25,670 bases of DNA from CAZTLI01 sp964614375. GTDB taxonomy: Bacteria > Chloroflexota > Anaerolineae > Aggregatilineales > Phototrophicaceae. Positions 15,489 through 22,309 of the stretch are shown here, one piece after another. The translations under genes and the position numbers were made by a program. The notes under the pieces are model-generated. The model was given only the letters and a program-made list of their open reading frames with translations. It did no database searches and had not been told where the DNA came from. The first letter of the stretch is position 1. The number at the start of each line of letters is the position of its first letter. The stretch covers positions 1 to 25,670 of the forward strand of contig CAZTLI010000015.1 in NCBI GenBank assembly GCA_964614375.1, written 5' to 3'.

Positions 15489-15989
15489 CTCACTCCTGCA
15501 AAAATCTATTTTGCGCTATCCCCAGATGGGTCAAAAAATATCAGGTGGGCATGACACAATACCTAGAATATGCAATGTGGTTTGCAATTGCCTTAAAATC
15601 CCTACTTGCAGACATTAAGCGTTGATTTGAACGTCTGTATAAGTCGGATAGAAACAGGTTAAGAATTTTCGGCGTGGTGTAAGGGAACGATAGGGAATGA
15701 TAAAGAACTTGCAAAAGTTAGATTCATGTGATTTTGAATTGAAGAAGGTAAACGGCTCAATGGAAAAATTCATGCAAATTTTCATCATTTATGAAGATGG
15801 ATAGGATGGGATTTTGCCCGTGTTTGCGGGTGGTTTGGATAAACGGGTATCGTGAATGCCGGCTTGTCGAAGGCGTAAAATCGCGATTTTGTTTGTCATG
15901 ATATAGGCGTTTTGTGCCATTGGACGGATACCCATACACACGTTAAAATCCCGCCGCGATTGACTTCACCCACCCGCATAAGGACAGTC
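15489..15989. other. 500-base AT-rich intergenic region
   Basis: This stretch separates the divergent FHA gene and GH99-like gene, so it should hold promoters for both. I see no convincing -35/-10 pair and no coding frame with protein-like composition. It does contain the 14-bp palindrome listed separately and an imperfect AT-rich inverted repeat around 15763-15783 (GAAAAaTT / AAaTTTTC). Confidence 0.5.
15877..15890. promoter_or_regulatory. Perfect 14-bp palindrome, possible operator
   Basis: AAAATCGCGATTTT is self-complementary over its full length and lies 100 bases before the GH99-like gene, in the shared divergent region. A dimeric regulator could bind it; nothing identifies which one. 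Confidence 0.35.
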
Positions 15990-17255
15990 ATGATACGCTT
16001 TGTTCGCGCCCTGCTGCTGCTATTTTTACTGCTGCTTACAGGTGTTCACACACCCGCTATCGCGCAAGAATCGGTACACGAACGACAGGTGTGGGTGTTC
16101 TATCTGGGCTTTTGGGCAGGTGAACCCACATGGGACTGGAACGAGACGATTCTGGTCGATTACCCGCTGATGGGACGCTATAACGCCAAACTGCCACAGG
16201 TTGCCGCTGTGCAAATTCGGCAGGCACAGCGCGCCGGGATTGATGCGTTCATCGTCAACTGGTTTGGTGTGGCAGACCCGATTACGACGACTCCGGCGCT
16301 GAATAATCTGCTCGATAGAGCCGCCGAACAGGGGTTTTCGATTGGCGCGGCGGTCGATTTGTTTGACAGCCGTTTCCACCGCACGCCCGAAGCGGTGATT
16401 GAGTCATTAGACTGGTTGCTTCGTGAACGAGTCAATCATCCGGCTTATTTGCGCTATCAGGGTCGTCCGGTGATATTCTTCGCGTTCCAGCACATGGCAA
16501 ATTTCAGCACAGCGACATGGCAGCGCATCCGCGAGACGGTAGACCCGAATCATGAAACCTTATGGCTGGCAGAGGGATTGAATGCCTGTTGTCTCTATGA
16601 CGGCGCGATGGACGGGATGTATGCCTTCAATATGGCGTGGGCGAATGGCAATCCCGACTTTTATGTGGCCGAACGCAATCTCATCACCGAACGCGACGGC
16701 CTGTATATTCCCGGTGTGTCGCCCGGTTGGGATGAAGACGCCATAGCCCGCATCACCAATCGCCCCAACCCCACGTCCCCACGCAGCCGTTCATCAGGCG
16801 ATTTTTTGCGCGAGGCATGGTCTGGCGCATTGGCTGCCGAAAGTGATGTGATTCTGGTGGTTAGCTGGAACGAATTTATCGAGAATTCGCACATCGAACC
16901 GAGCATCCGCTATGGGTCGCAGGCGCTGGATATTTTAGAGCGATTGATTATTGAGTGGCGTGGATTTTCTAATATGATCCCCGAAATCCTCCCCCCACTC
17001 CCCACCGCGTATGTGGTACAAGCCCGCCAGCGTGTGCCCGTGTACACTGCCCCGGATCGTTCGGCGCGTATACGCGGATTCTTGCGCGTCAACCAGTCCT
17101 ATCCACTGCTGGATGAAGAAAGCGGTTTGTATGCCATTGAATTTTTTGGCGGTGTGGGCTATGTCGCGAGTGAGGATATTCGATTGGTCGGAGTCTATAC
17201 ACCACTGCCATGTTATCAAGTGTCGCTCATAGGGATTTGCGCGGCGCGCCGTTAA
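15990..17255 (+). CDS. Exported GH99-like glycosidase with C-terminal SH3-like domain
   Basis: The 421-residue protein starts with a signal peptide (hydrophobic run LLLLFLLLLTG, cleavage after AIA at ~25). The ATG at 15990 is chosen because AAGGA lies 7 bases upstream and it starts the signal peptide; an in-frame ATG at 15912 lacks both. Residues ~32-325 resemble the (beta/alpha)8 barrel of GH99/GH71-type enzymes: VFYLGFW, 'AGIDAFIVNWFG', 'RPVIFF', and the C-terminal SWNEFIENSHIEPS (292-305), whose Glu residues match the GH99 catalytic region. Family members hydrolyse mannan or alpha-glycan links; the substrate here is not readable. Residues ~338-402 form a bacterial SH3-like domain, probably for wall or surface binding. 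No linked sugar transporter is present. Confidence 0.72.
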   Translation: MIRFVRALLLLFLLLLTGVHTPAIAQESVHERQVWVFYLGFWAGEPTWDWNETILVDYPLMGRYNAKLPQVAAVQIRQAQRAGIDAFIVNWFGVADPITTTPALNNLLDRAAEQGFSIGAAVDLFDSRFHRTPEAVIESLDWLLRERVNHPAYLRYQGRPVIFFAFQHMANFSTATWQRIRETVDPNHETLWLAEGLNACCLYDGAMDGMYAFNMAWANGNPDFYVAERNLITERDGLYIPGVSPGWDEDAIARITNRPNPTSPRSRSSGDFLREAWSGALAAESDVILVVSWNEFIENSHIEPSIRYGSQALDILERLIIEWRGFSNMIPEILPPLPTAYVVQARQRVPVYTAPDRSARIRGFLRVNQSYPLLDEESGLYAIEFFGGVGYVASEDIRLVGVYTPLPCYQVSLIGICAARR

Positions 17256-18398
17256 CTATCGTCGCTGATGTCGATTGTCGTTCAGGATGTTAATAAGCCG
17301 ATTGACATCTTCAATCATGGTGGGGATATTCAACTGTTGATAGATGCTTCGCGCTTGTTTCGCCAGTTCCAGGCCCTCGCTGGTGCGACCACAGGCTTCA
17401 TATAACAGCGCGCGATTGTAGATGGCGCTGACCTCAAATCGTTTATCGCTCAGGGTCTGCGCGAGGCGTTCGGCCTCTTGATAGTGGGTGTCGGCCTCGT
17501 TTAATTTGCCCTGACCACGATAGACCTGCCCCAGATAGAGCTTGATTTGCATTTCCCCCCGTTTGTTTTTTAGCTCCTGATAGATGACCTGTGCCGCGTT
17601 GTAATAGCGCGCCGCATCTTCAAAATAGCGGGGGTTGGCATAACCCTGTGTCAGATAGATATTCCCGATGCTGTTGAGGGCGATGGCCTCGTAACGACGA
17701 TTTCGTGTATCTGGATGCTGCGCGATGGCGAGGGACTGCTGGCAGTGGTCGAGTGCATGTTGATAGTCGCACAGCCCGGTGTAAATAAAACCGAGATTAT
17801 TCAACAGGCGGCATTCATCGGCATGGCTGTTGTGATGACGGGCGAGCGTGAGCGCCTGCTCGAAATAACGTTTTGCCCCTGAATACTGTTCCTGTCGTAA
17901 CAGAATTTGTCCACGCCCATCATAGATGCGGCATAACACCAGCGAACCCGGCAGCAGGCGAATGGCAATGGCTTCGGCCTGTTCATAATATTGCATGGCT
18001 TTACCATCATCGCCTTCAGCAGCGACAATCCACCCCAGATGCAGCCAATGCGTACAACGGTGTTCATCGCGTGGAATCAGGCTGTCGTCCGACAGCACAT
18101 TTAGCGCCATCAGCCCATCATCAATCCATTGCCGACGATTTTGCGGCGTGCCGACCAGTTCCAGCAGCGCCGACCCATGGATAGAATAGCTGCTGCAAAA
18201 TGCGGCGAGGTCAAGATTGACGCGATAATTCGCGGCGCACCATGCCTGTTTCTCGGTGAGTTGTTCCCAGTCAGCGCCAAATTCGCCAATAGCGCGCTCG
18301 GCAGCGACGCCGCCCGAACGATAGGCGCCATCTAATTCGGTGAGCTTTTGTTGATAATGGCGCGCGAGACGAAAATTGGCTTTAAACAACAACGACAC
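17256..18398 (-). CDS. TPR-repeat protein
   Basis: The product is about 381 residues from the GTG at 18398. The N-terminal ~100 residues (ARHYQQKLTEL, then DWEQLTEKQAWCAAN) resemble the segment linking NB-ARC/STAND ATPases to TPR arrays, but no ATPase is encoded upstream. The rest is about seven TPR units: 'A-x-x-Y-Y-E-Q-A', 'A-K-R-Y-F-E-Q-A-L-x-L-A', and LLNNLGFIYTGLCDYQHALD. It is probably a cytoplasmic scaffold; the partner is unknown. Start choice: a GTG at 18446 is in frame, but it lies in a terminator-like hairpin and lacks a spaced ribosome-binding site. The GTG at 18398 has GGAG 10 bases upstream. It lies downstream of, and on the same strand as, the secreted protein gene. Confidence 0.75.
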   Translation of the reverse strand: MSLLFKANFRLARHYQQKLTELDGAYRSGGVAAERAIGEFGADWEQLTEKQAWCAANYRVNLDLAAFCSSYSIHGSALLELVGTPQNRRQWIDDGLMALNVLSDDSLIPRDEHRCTHWLHLGWIVAAEGDDGKAMQYYEQAEAIAIRLLPGSLVLCRIYDGRGQILLRQEQYSGAKRYFEQALTLARHHNSHADECRLLNNLGFIYTGLCDYQHALDHCQQSLAIAQHPDTRNRRYEAIALNSIGNIYLTQGYANPRYFEDAARYYNAAQVIYQELKNKRGEMQIKLYLGQVYRGQGKLNEADTHYQEAERLAQTLSDKRFEVSAIYNRALLYEACGRTSEGLELAKQARSIYQQLNIPTMIEDVNRLINILNDNRHQRR

Positions 18399-18417
18399 GA
18401 CACCTATACTCCAGCTA

Positions 18418-18449
18418 CAAAATTGGGGTGAGCAAACCGCCCTCACCCC
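18418..18449 (-). terminator. Probable terminator after the secreted-protein gene
   Basis: On the minus strand GGGGTGAG (18442-18449) pairs with CTCACCCC (18425-18432) over a 9-base loop, then AATTTTG follows. The stem is strong but the T-run is short, so termination may be partial and allow read-through into the TPR gene. Confidence 0.5.
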
Positions 18450-18473
18450 ACCTATCGCTTCCTAATAACGCGG

Positions 18474-20357
18474 TTAACCTATCGTGAAACTAATCCCCGG
18501 CCCATCAATCGTGACTTGCTGCGCGGGGAGTGAACCGCACGACCCGCCCGCACTCAGCGTATGCTGTCCAGCCGGGACAACGACATTGGCGCTCCCATTT
18601 TCGGGGATACTAAATCCTGCTGGCCCCAATGCCCCACTAATCGTACACGGCGCGTTGTTGATGATCGTCACCGTGTAGATCATGCTTGGTGTAGCTGTTG
18701 GCGGGGAACTGCCCCCACCAGAATCAGGCGGATTGTCTGGCGGCTGACCCGGCTGCTGAGGCTGACCCTGTTGGTCATCACCTGTTGGCGCAGGTTCATC
18801 CGGTGGTGGCGGTGGCGGTGGCGCACAGACTGTTGAATTTCGTTCTGCCGCTACCTGCGCCTCGGATTGTGACCCATAAACCGCGATGACATCCTCGCGC
18901 GCCCATCCGCCCGTCTGGATGCGATACCACGTAAATCCGGCGTTATCCGTCGTTTGGGCATCCAGCGTCACAATTGGGAAGCCGCAGCTTAACAACCCAA
19001 CGACTGCCGCGCGTGTGTTGGGTTCTGCGCGGATGTTGGCAGGGTTCACATTCAGGTGAATACCATAGAGCACCGGGTCGAGCAGCGTTGCGTCCGCTGG
19101 CGGTGGTTCGACGGATGGTTCTTGCGTGGGTGCTTCAGTCGGTTCGGGTTCTGCGGTTTCTGTTGGCGGTGGTTCGGTTGTCCCGGTGGGTGGTGGCTGT
19201 GCCGGTGTGAGTGAAATGATGAGTTCGCCACCGCCCGCAAACAGGTCGTAAATATCCGGTGCGCTGTAGGTCAGGCGTCCGATTTCCTGCGCGTTATAAC
19301 TGATGAGGATGCTGACCGTATCGCTTTCGTAGAGGTCAAGCGCCCCCTCGAAGCGTCCGCGACCGGTGGTGAAGTCTCGACGGAACTGGGTATGTTCGGG
19401 GCCGCGCACGAGCATAATCACCGATGCGCCATCCGCAGGCGTGCCATCGGCTGCGACAACCGCGCCGCGCACGGTCACAGGCGTCGTTTGCCCGGCTTCA
19501 AAGACCGGCGGTGGCGGGATTTCATCCGGGATGCCGTCTTGCCCCAATTGATACTGTGTGATGTCGATGCCCGCTTCTTGCAGCAGCAGCAGCGCATCCC
19601 GCAAATCGTTCGTGCCAGGACTGTAACCGACAGATTCGAGGAAATCGAGGTCTATATCATCGGTCACGATCCACACGGCAATCTGCATGGCAATGACGCT
19701 GACACTGCCGGGTCGTCCGTTATAGACTTGCAGTACCCGTGTCAGGTCATCATCCCCTGCGGACGCGGCAGTGAAGACTGTATCAGCCGATGGATTATCC
19801 AGATGGGCGTTCAGGCAGTAGGCCGTCAGGGTCGTTGACCAGTAATAGGAATCAGCGGCCTGATATGCTGACCGGCCTATACCCGGTGGTGGTCTTTTCA
19901 CGGGCGGCGGGGGCAGCGGGGGTATATCGCCTTGCATACGGGGACGCATTGGCGGACTGGTGGCACTAACCGCCACGCCGCCTGCCTGACCGCCCCCACC
20001 CTGCGCGAGGGCAGCCTGTGGCGGGAGGAATTTGGCGTGGTCGCCGCTGGCGACGGCGATATAACGATCGTCATCACCACCCGCATCGGCGCGGTCTGTC
20101 GGAATGAACTGCGTGCCTGCTGCGATAGTGACCTGAATGGTCATTTGACTCTCATTGACGACGGTGATGTCAATCATCGCGCCGCTGGCGACGCCCCTGC
20201 CCCGCGCCTCATAGGTCAGGAGTCCGGCATTTGCGCCTTCGATGAGTTCGACCTGTACCACCTGTGGCGAGTCATCTTGTGCCTGGAGTATCCCCGGCGC
20301 AAAGCTGAGAACGAGCGCGATAGCAAAGAGTAAGATAAGCGAAGTATATTTTTTCAT
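18474..20357 (-). CDS. Large secreted protein with SH3-like domain and Pro-rich linkers
   Basis: The 627-residue protein begins with a clear signal peptide (MKKYTSLILLFAIALVLSFA, cleavage near LQAQ). The ATG at 20357 is chosen over a GTG at 20369 because the GTG lies within the GGAGG/GAGGGG Shine-Dalgarno tract. An N-terminal beta-rich segment (~30-120) precedes a Gly-rich and then Pro-rich linker, and an alpha-helical region (~165-260) contains AYCLNAHLDNPSADTVF and MQIAVWIVTDD. A carboxypeptidase-regulatory-like beta-sandwich (TPVTVRGAVVAADGTPADGA), a Thr/Glu/Pro linker, an SH3-like domain (LNVNPANIRAEPNTRAAVVG), a second Pro/Gln linker and a final ~65-residue Cys-containing beta domain follow. 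No sortase or lipobox signal is seen. The architecture suggests a surface or extracellular protein; no enzyme motif is recognised. Confidence 0.8.
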   Translation of the reverse strand: MKKYTSLILLFAIALVLSFAPGILQAQDDSPQVVQVELIEGANAGLLTYEARGRGVASGAMIDITVVNESQMTIQVTIAAGTQFIPTDRADAGGDDDRYIAVASGDHAKFLPPQAALAQGGGGQAGGVAVSATSPPMRPRMQGDIPPLPPPPVKRPPPGIGRSAYQAADSYYWSTTLTAYCLNAHLDNPSADTVFTAASAGDDDLTRVLQVYNGRPGSVSVIAMQIAVWIVTDDIDLDFLESVGYSPGTNDLRDALLLLQEAGIDITQYQLGQDGIPDEIPPPPVFEAGQTTPVTVRGAVVAADGTPADGASVIMLVRGPEHTQFRRDFTTGRGRFEGALDLYESDTVSILISYNAQEIGRLTYSAPDIYDLFAGGGELIISLTPAQPPPTGTTEPPPTETAEPEPTEAPTQEPSVEPPPADATLLDPVLYGIHLNVNPANIRAEPNTRAAVVGLLSCGFPIVTLDAQTTDNAGFTWYRIQTGGWAREDVIAVYGSQSEAQVAAERNSTVCAPPPPPPPDEPAPTGDDQQGQPQQPGQPPDNPPDSGGGSSPPTATPSMIYTVTIINNAPCTISGALGPAGFSIPENGSANVVVPAGQHTLSAGGSCGSLPAQQVTIDGPGISFTIG

Positions 20358-20735
20358 ATGCCCCTCCACCTCCCATGAGGATCCCGCAGACGGGTGTCAA
20401 TCATAGTGAGATGTGGGTAGGAGTGGTGTGGTGATAGGGATGAAGTGAGCAGCGTTTCCCAACTCATGACTGCACAGCCTATACAGTGGGATGTAGCATC
20501 GAGTATAGATGATATGCCGGGACTGTGCCACTAGCTGTTAGGCCCAACTGCTTAAACCGCTAATCAAGACGACAGAAGACTGGTAAGTAAAGCAAAATTT
20601 ACGAGAAATTCATACCTTATTGGTTCACCTCAAACCCAAAATAAATTACACTATAGAAATAATTAAACCCATAATTGGGAGATTGTTGACTGATTGGGGA
20701 TTGGTTATCTGTCCATCTAACAGGCTGGTGTGGTC
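20358..20735. other. Divergent intergenic region, 378 bases
   Basis: It separates the minus-strand secreted protein gene and the plus-strand FHA gene, so it should contain both promoters. TATACT and TATAGG-like hexamers occur (around 20500 and 20480, minus strand), but with no convincing -35 partner. No ORF with protein-like composition and no RNA-gene signature were found. The last 150 bases are clearly AT-rich. Confidence 0.45.
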
Positions 20736-21614
20736 ATGACTCCAAATACAACGGATTTGTTACAGGTACGTCCCAATCTTCGGCGCGCATGGCTGAATGA
20801 CGAAATGATTTTGATGTACAACGTCACGGCGTTAAATATCCCCTTGATGACGGCGTGGAGTCAAGACCTGTTTGAAGTGCTGGAAACATGGCGGCCTGAA
20901 GGTCAATACTGCTTCCTCTTCGATTTATCCCTCCCGGCGGTGACAATGACCTATCTGGCAATGACCCGGCGCGATGTGTTTAACATTGGCATCACCCGCA
21001 CGGGGCAAATTGAATTTGAGAAATTCCTCACCACACAAGCGCCCAAACAAGCGCGCTTAGGCCTGGTGCTGTCGCAAACCGCATCGGGCAAAATCGCGCA
21101 TAAATACAATGCCGACGCGCGCAAAGAACTCGCTGATGGCAAAATGTTCTTTGAAATCGAAGCGGCAGTCGAGTGGTTGGTTTCGCAGAATCGGGCGCTG
21201 ACTCGTTCGCATACGCGGCAGGTCTCGATTGACAACTTAAAGAGCATTGCCCGCAATATGACCCAGACGCCGGATAAGCGTTTTGGTGACCGCAAACAGG
21301 TGCATCTGGTGGTCAATGGCGCGCTGGAAACCATCACCTTCCAGCAAGGGCACATGGCGATTATTGGTCGGCGGCACGCATCGGATATCGAACCCGTTGA
21401 CCTCGATTTAACCAGCTATGGCGAAGTGGCATTAAGCGTGTCGCGGCAGCACGCGCGGTTAGCCGTCATCGAACAGCAGTTGTATATCGTTGACCTCGGC
21501 AGCACCAATGGCACATTCATTGATGGTGAACGACTCCCCGCCTATCAACCCATCATCGTTAAACCCGAACAAACCGTCACGCTGGGCCGTGTCGATATGA
21601 CGGTGGTGTACTAG
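20736..21614 (+). CDS. FHA-domain protein with N-terminal STAS-like domain
   Basis: The 292-residue protein has an N-terminal ~150-residue alpha/beta domain (WLNDEMILMYNVTALNIPLM, later QYCFLFDLSLPAV and ARLGLVLSQTASG). Its strand-helix order recalls STAS/SpoIIAA-like folds, although I cannot confirm that. After a linker comes a C-terminal FHA domain (~188-290) with the phosphothreonine-binding residues: IGRR (210-213), SRQH (236-239), GSTNGT (255-260). It most likely binds Thr-phosphorylated partners in the cytoplasm. The ATG at 20736 is preferred over the in-frame GTG at 20730; neither has a strong ribosome-binding site. It is followed by its own terminator at 21643 and faces the SCP2-like gene tail-to-tail. 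Confidence 0.85.
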   Translation: MTPNTTDLLQVRPNLRRAWLNDEMILMYNVTALNIPLMTAWSQDLFEVLETWRPEGQYCFLFDLSLPAVTMTYLAMTRRDVFNIGITRTGQIEFEKFLTTQAPKQARLGLVLSQTASGKIAHKYNADARKELADGKMFFEIEAAVEWLVSQNRALTRSHTRQVSIDNLKSIARNMTQTPDKRFGDRKQVHLVVNGALETITFQQGHMAIIGRRHASDIEPVDLDLTSYGEVALSVSRQHARLAVIEQQLYIVDLGSTNGTFIDGERLPAYQPIIVKPEQTVTLGRVDMTVVY

Positions 21615-21642
21615 GATTTACATCCCTAACACAGCAATTACG

Positions 21643-21672
21643 AAGACAGGGCACAATCACCGTGTCTTTTTG
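21643..21672 (+). terminator. Intrinsic terminator of the FHA gene
   Basis: AAGACA-GG (21643-21650) pairs with CC-G-TGTCTT (21660-21668, one bulged G), and the T-run TTTTT overlaps the end of the stem. It serves the plus-strand gene; on the minus strand no T-run follows. Confidence 0.65.
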
Positions 21673-21680
21673 TTAACTCC

Positions 21681-22079
21681 CTAAAACTCCGTGTCGATGG
21701 TCTGGGCGCTGTGGACGAGTTCAATAGCGCCTTTGGTATAGGGCAGCAGTTTGGCGATGCTGCCTTTGCCGAGTTTGAGTTTCCCACGCATAATCGCCAT
21801 TAGCGGCTGAATCTCGCCTGCGAGTACCTGCTTCCATGCTGCTTCATCGCCCTCCACGACAAATGCCGCCTGTTCGTGTGCCTCTGTCATACTGATGCTG
21901 GAGGATTTGAGGCATTTGCCGTGCAGCAGGTCTACAATCACCGCGCGTTCTCCCCCATCCTGCTTGATAACCAGCGCGATTGCACCCAATTCCCAGTTCC
22001 TGGAGGCTTGGGCATATTCTTCATTGGCATTAATCGCGTCGATATAGGCCGCAGCCCACGCTTCAGAAAATATCAGCAT
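21681..22079 (-). CDS. SCP2 sterol-binding-like domain protein
   Basis: The 132-residue cytoplasmic protein matches the SCP2/sterol-carrier fold in order: an N-terminal helix (SEAWAAAYIDAINANEEY), beta strands (GAIALVIKQDGG, AVIVDLLHGKC), 'AAFVVEGDEAAWKQVLAGEI', and the typical C-terminal helix set 'PLMAIMRGKLKLGKGSIAKL'. SCP2-fold proteins bind lipids or acyl-CoA esters in a hydrophobic tunnel; prokaryotic stand-alone members have no agreed ligand. AGGA lies about 8 bases before the ATG. It is convergent with the FHA gene and divergent from the debranching enzyme, so its promoter should lie in 22080-22260, where I see no clear box. Confidence 0.8.
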   Translation of the reverse strand: MLIFSEAWAAAYIDAINANEEYAQASRNWELGAIALVIKQDGGERAVIVDLLHGKCLKSSSISMTEAHEQAAFVVEGDEAAWKQVLAGEIQPLMAIMRGKLKLGKGSIAKLLPYTKGAIELVHSAQTIDTEF

Positions 22080-22259
22080 CGTCTGTCCTGTTCAGTTTTT
22101 CCATCATGGGCATAGTGTAGGTGATTGAGCCAGTTCAGGCAAAATGTGGGCGTGATAGGGCGATTATCGGTGACTGGCTAAACTTCCGCACTCGATAGCC
22201 GTGTAGATAGGTTATAACCCTGCAACAGGTCTCAAATCGCCCGCCGTAGTCTCAATCGT

Positions 22260-22302
22260 CCCTCCCCCTGTATAATCAAGATGACGCACATCAGGGGGAG
22301 GG
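22260..22302 (+). promoter_or_regulatory. Promoter -10 box inside an 11-bp inverted repeat that includes the ribosome-binding site
   Basis: CCCTCCCCCTG (22260-22270) and CAGGGGGAGGG (22292-22302) are perfect inverted copies, 21 bases apart. TATAAT (22271-22276) follows the left arm directly. The right arm is the Shine-Dalgarno tract, ending 7 bases before the ATG at 22310. A transcript from this -10 would begin near 22283 and lack the left arm, so the hairpin can only form in longer read-through RNA or in DNA. Confidence 0.6.
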
Positions 22303-22309
22303 TTTGGTT

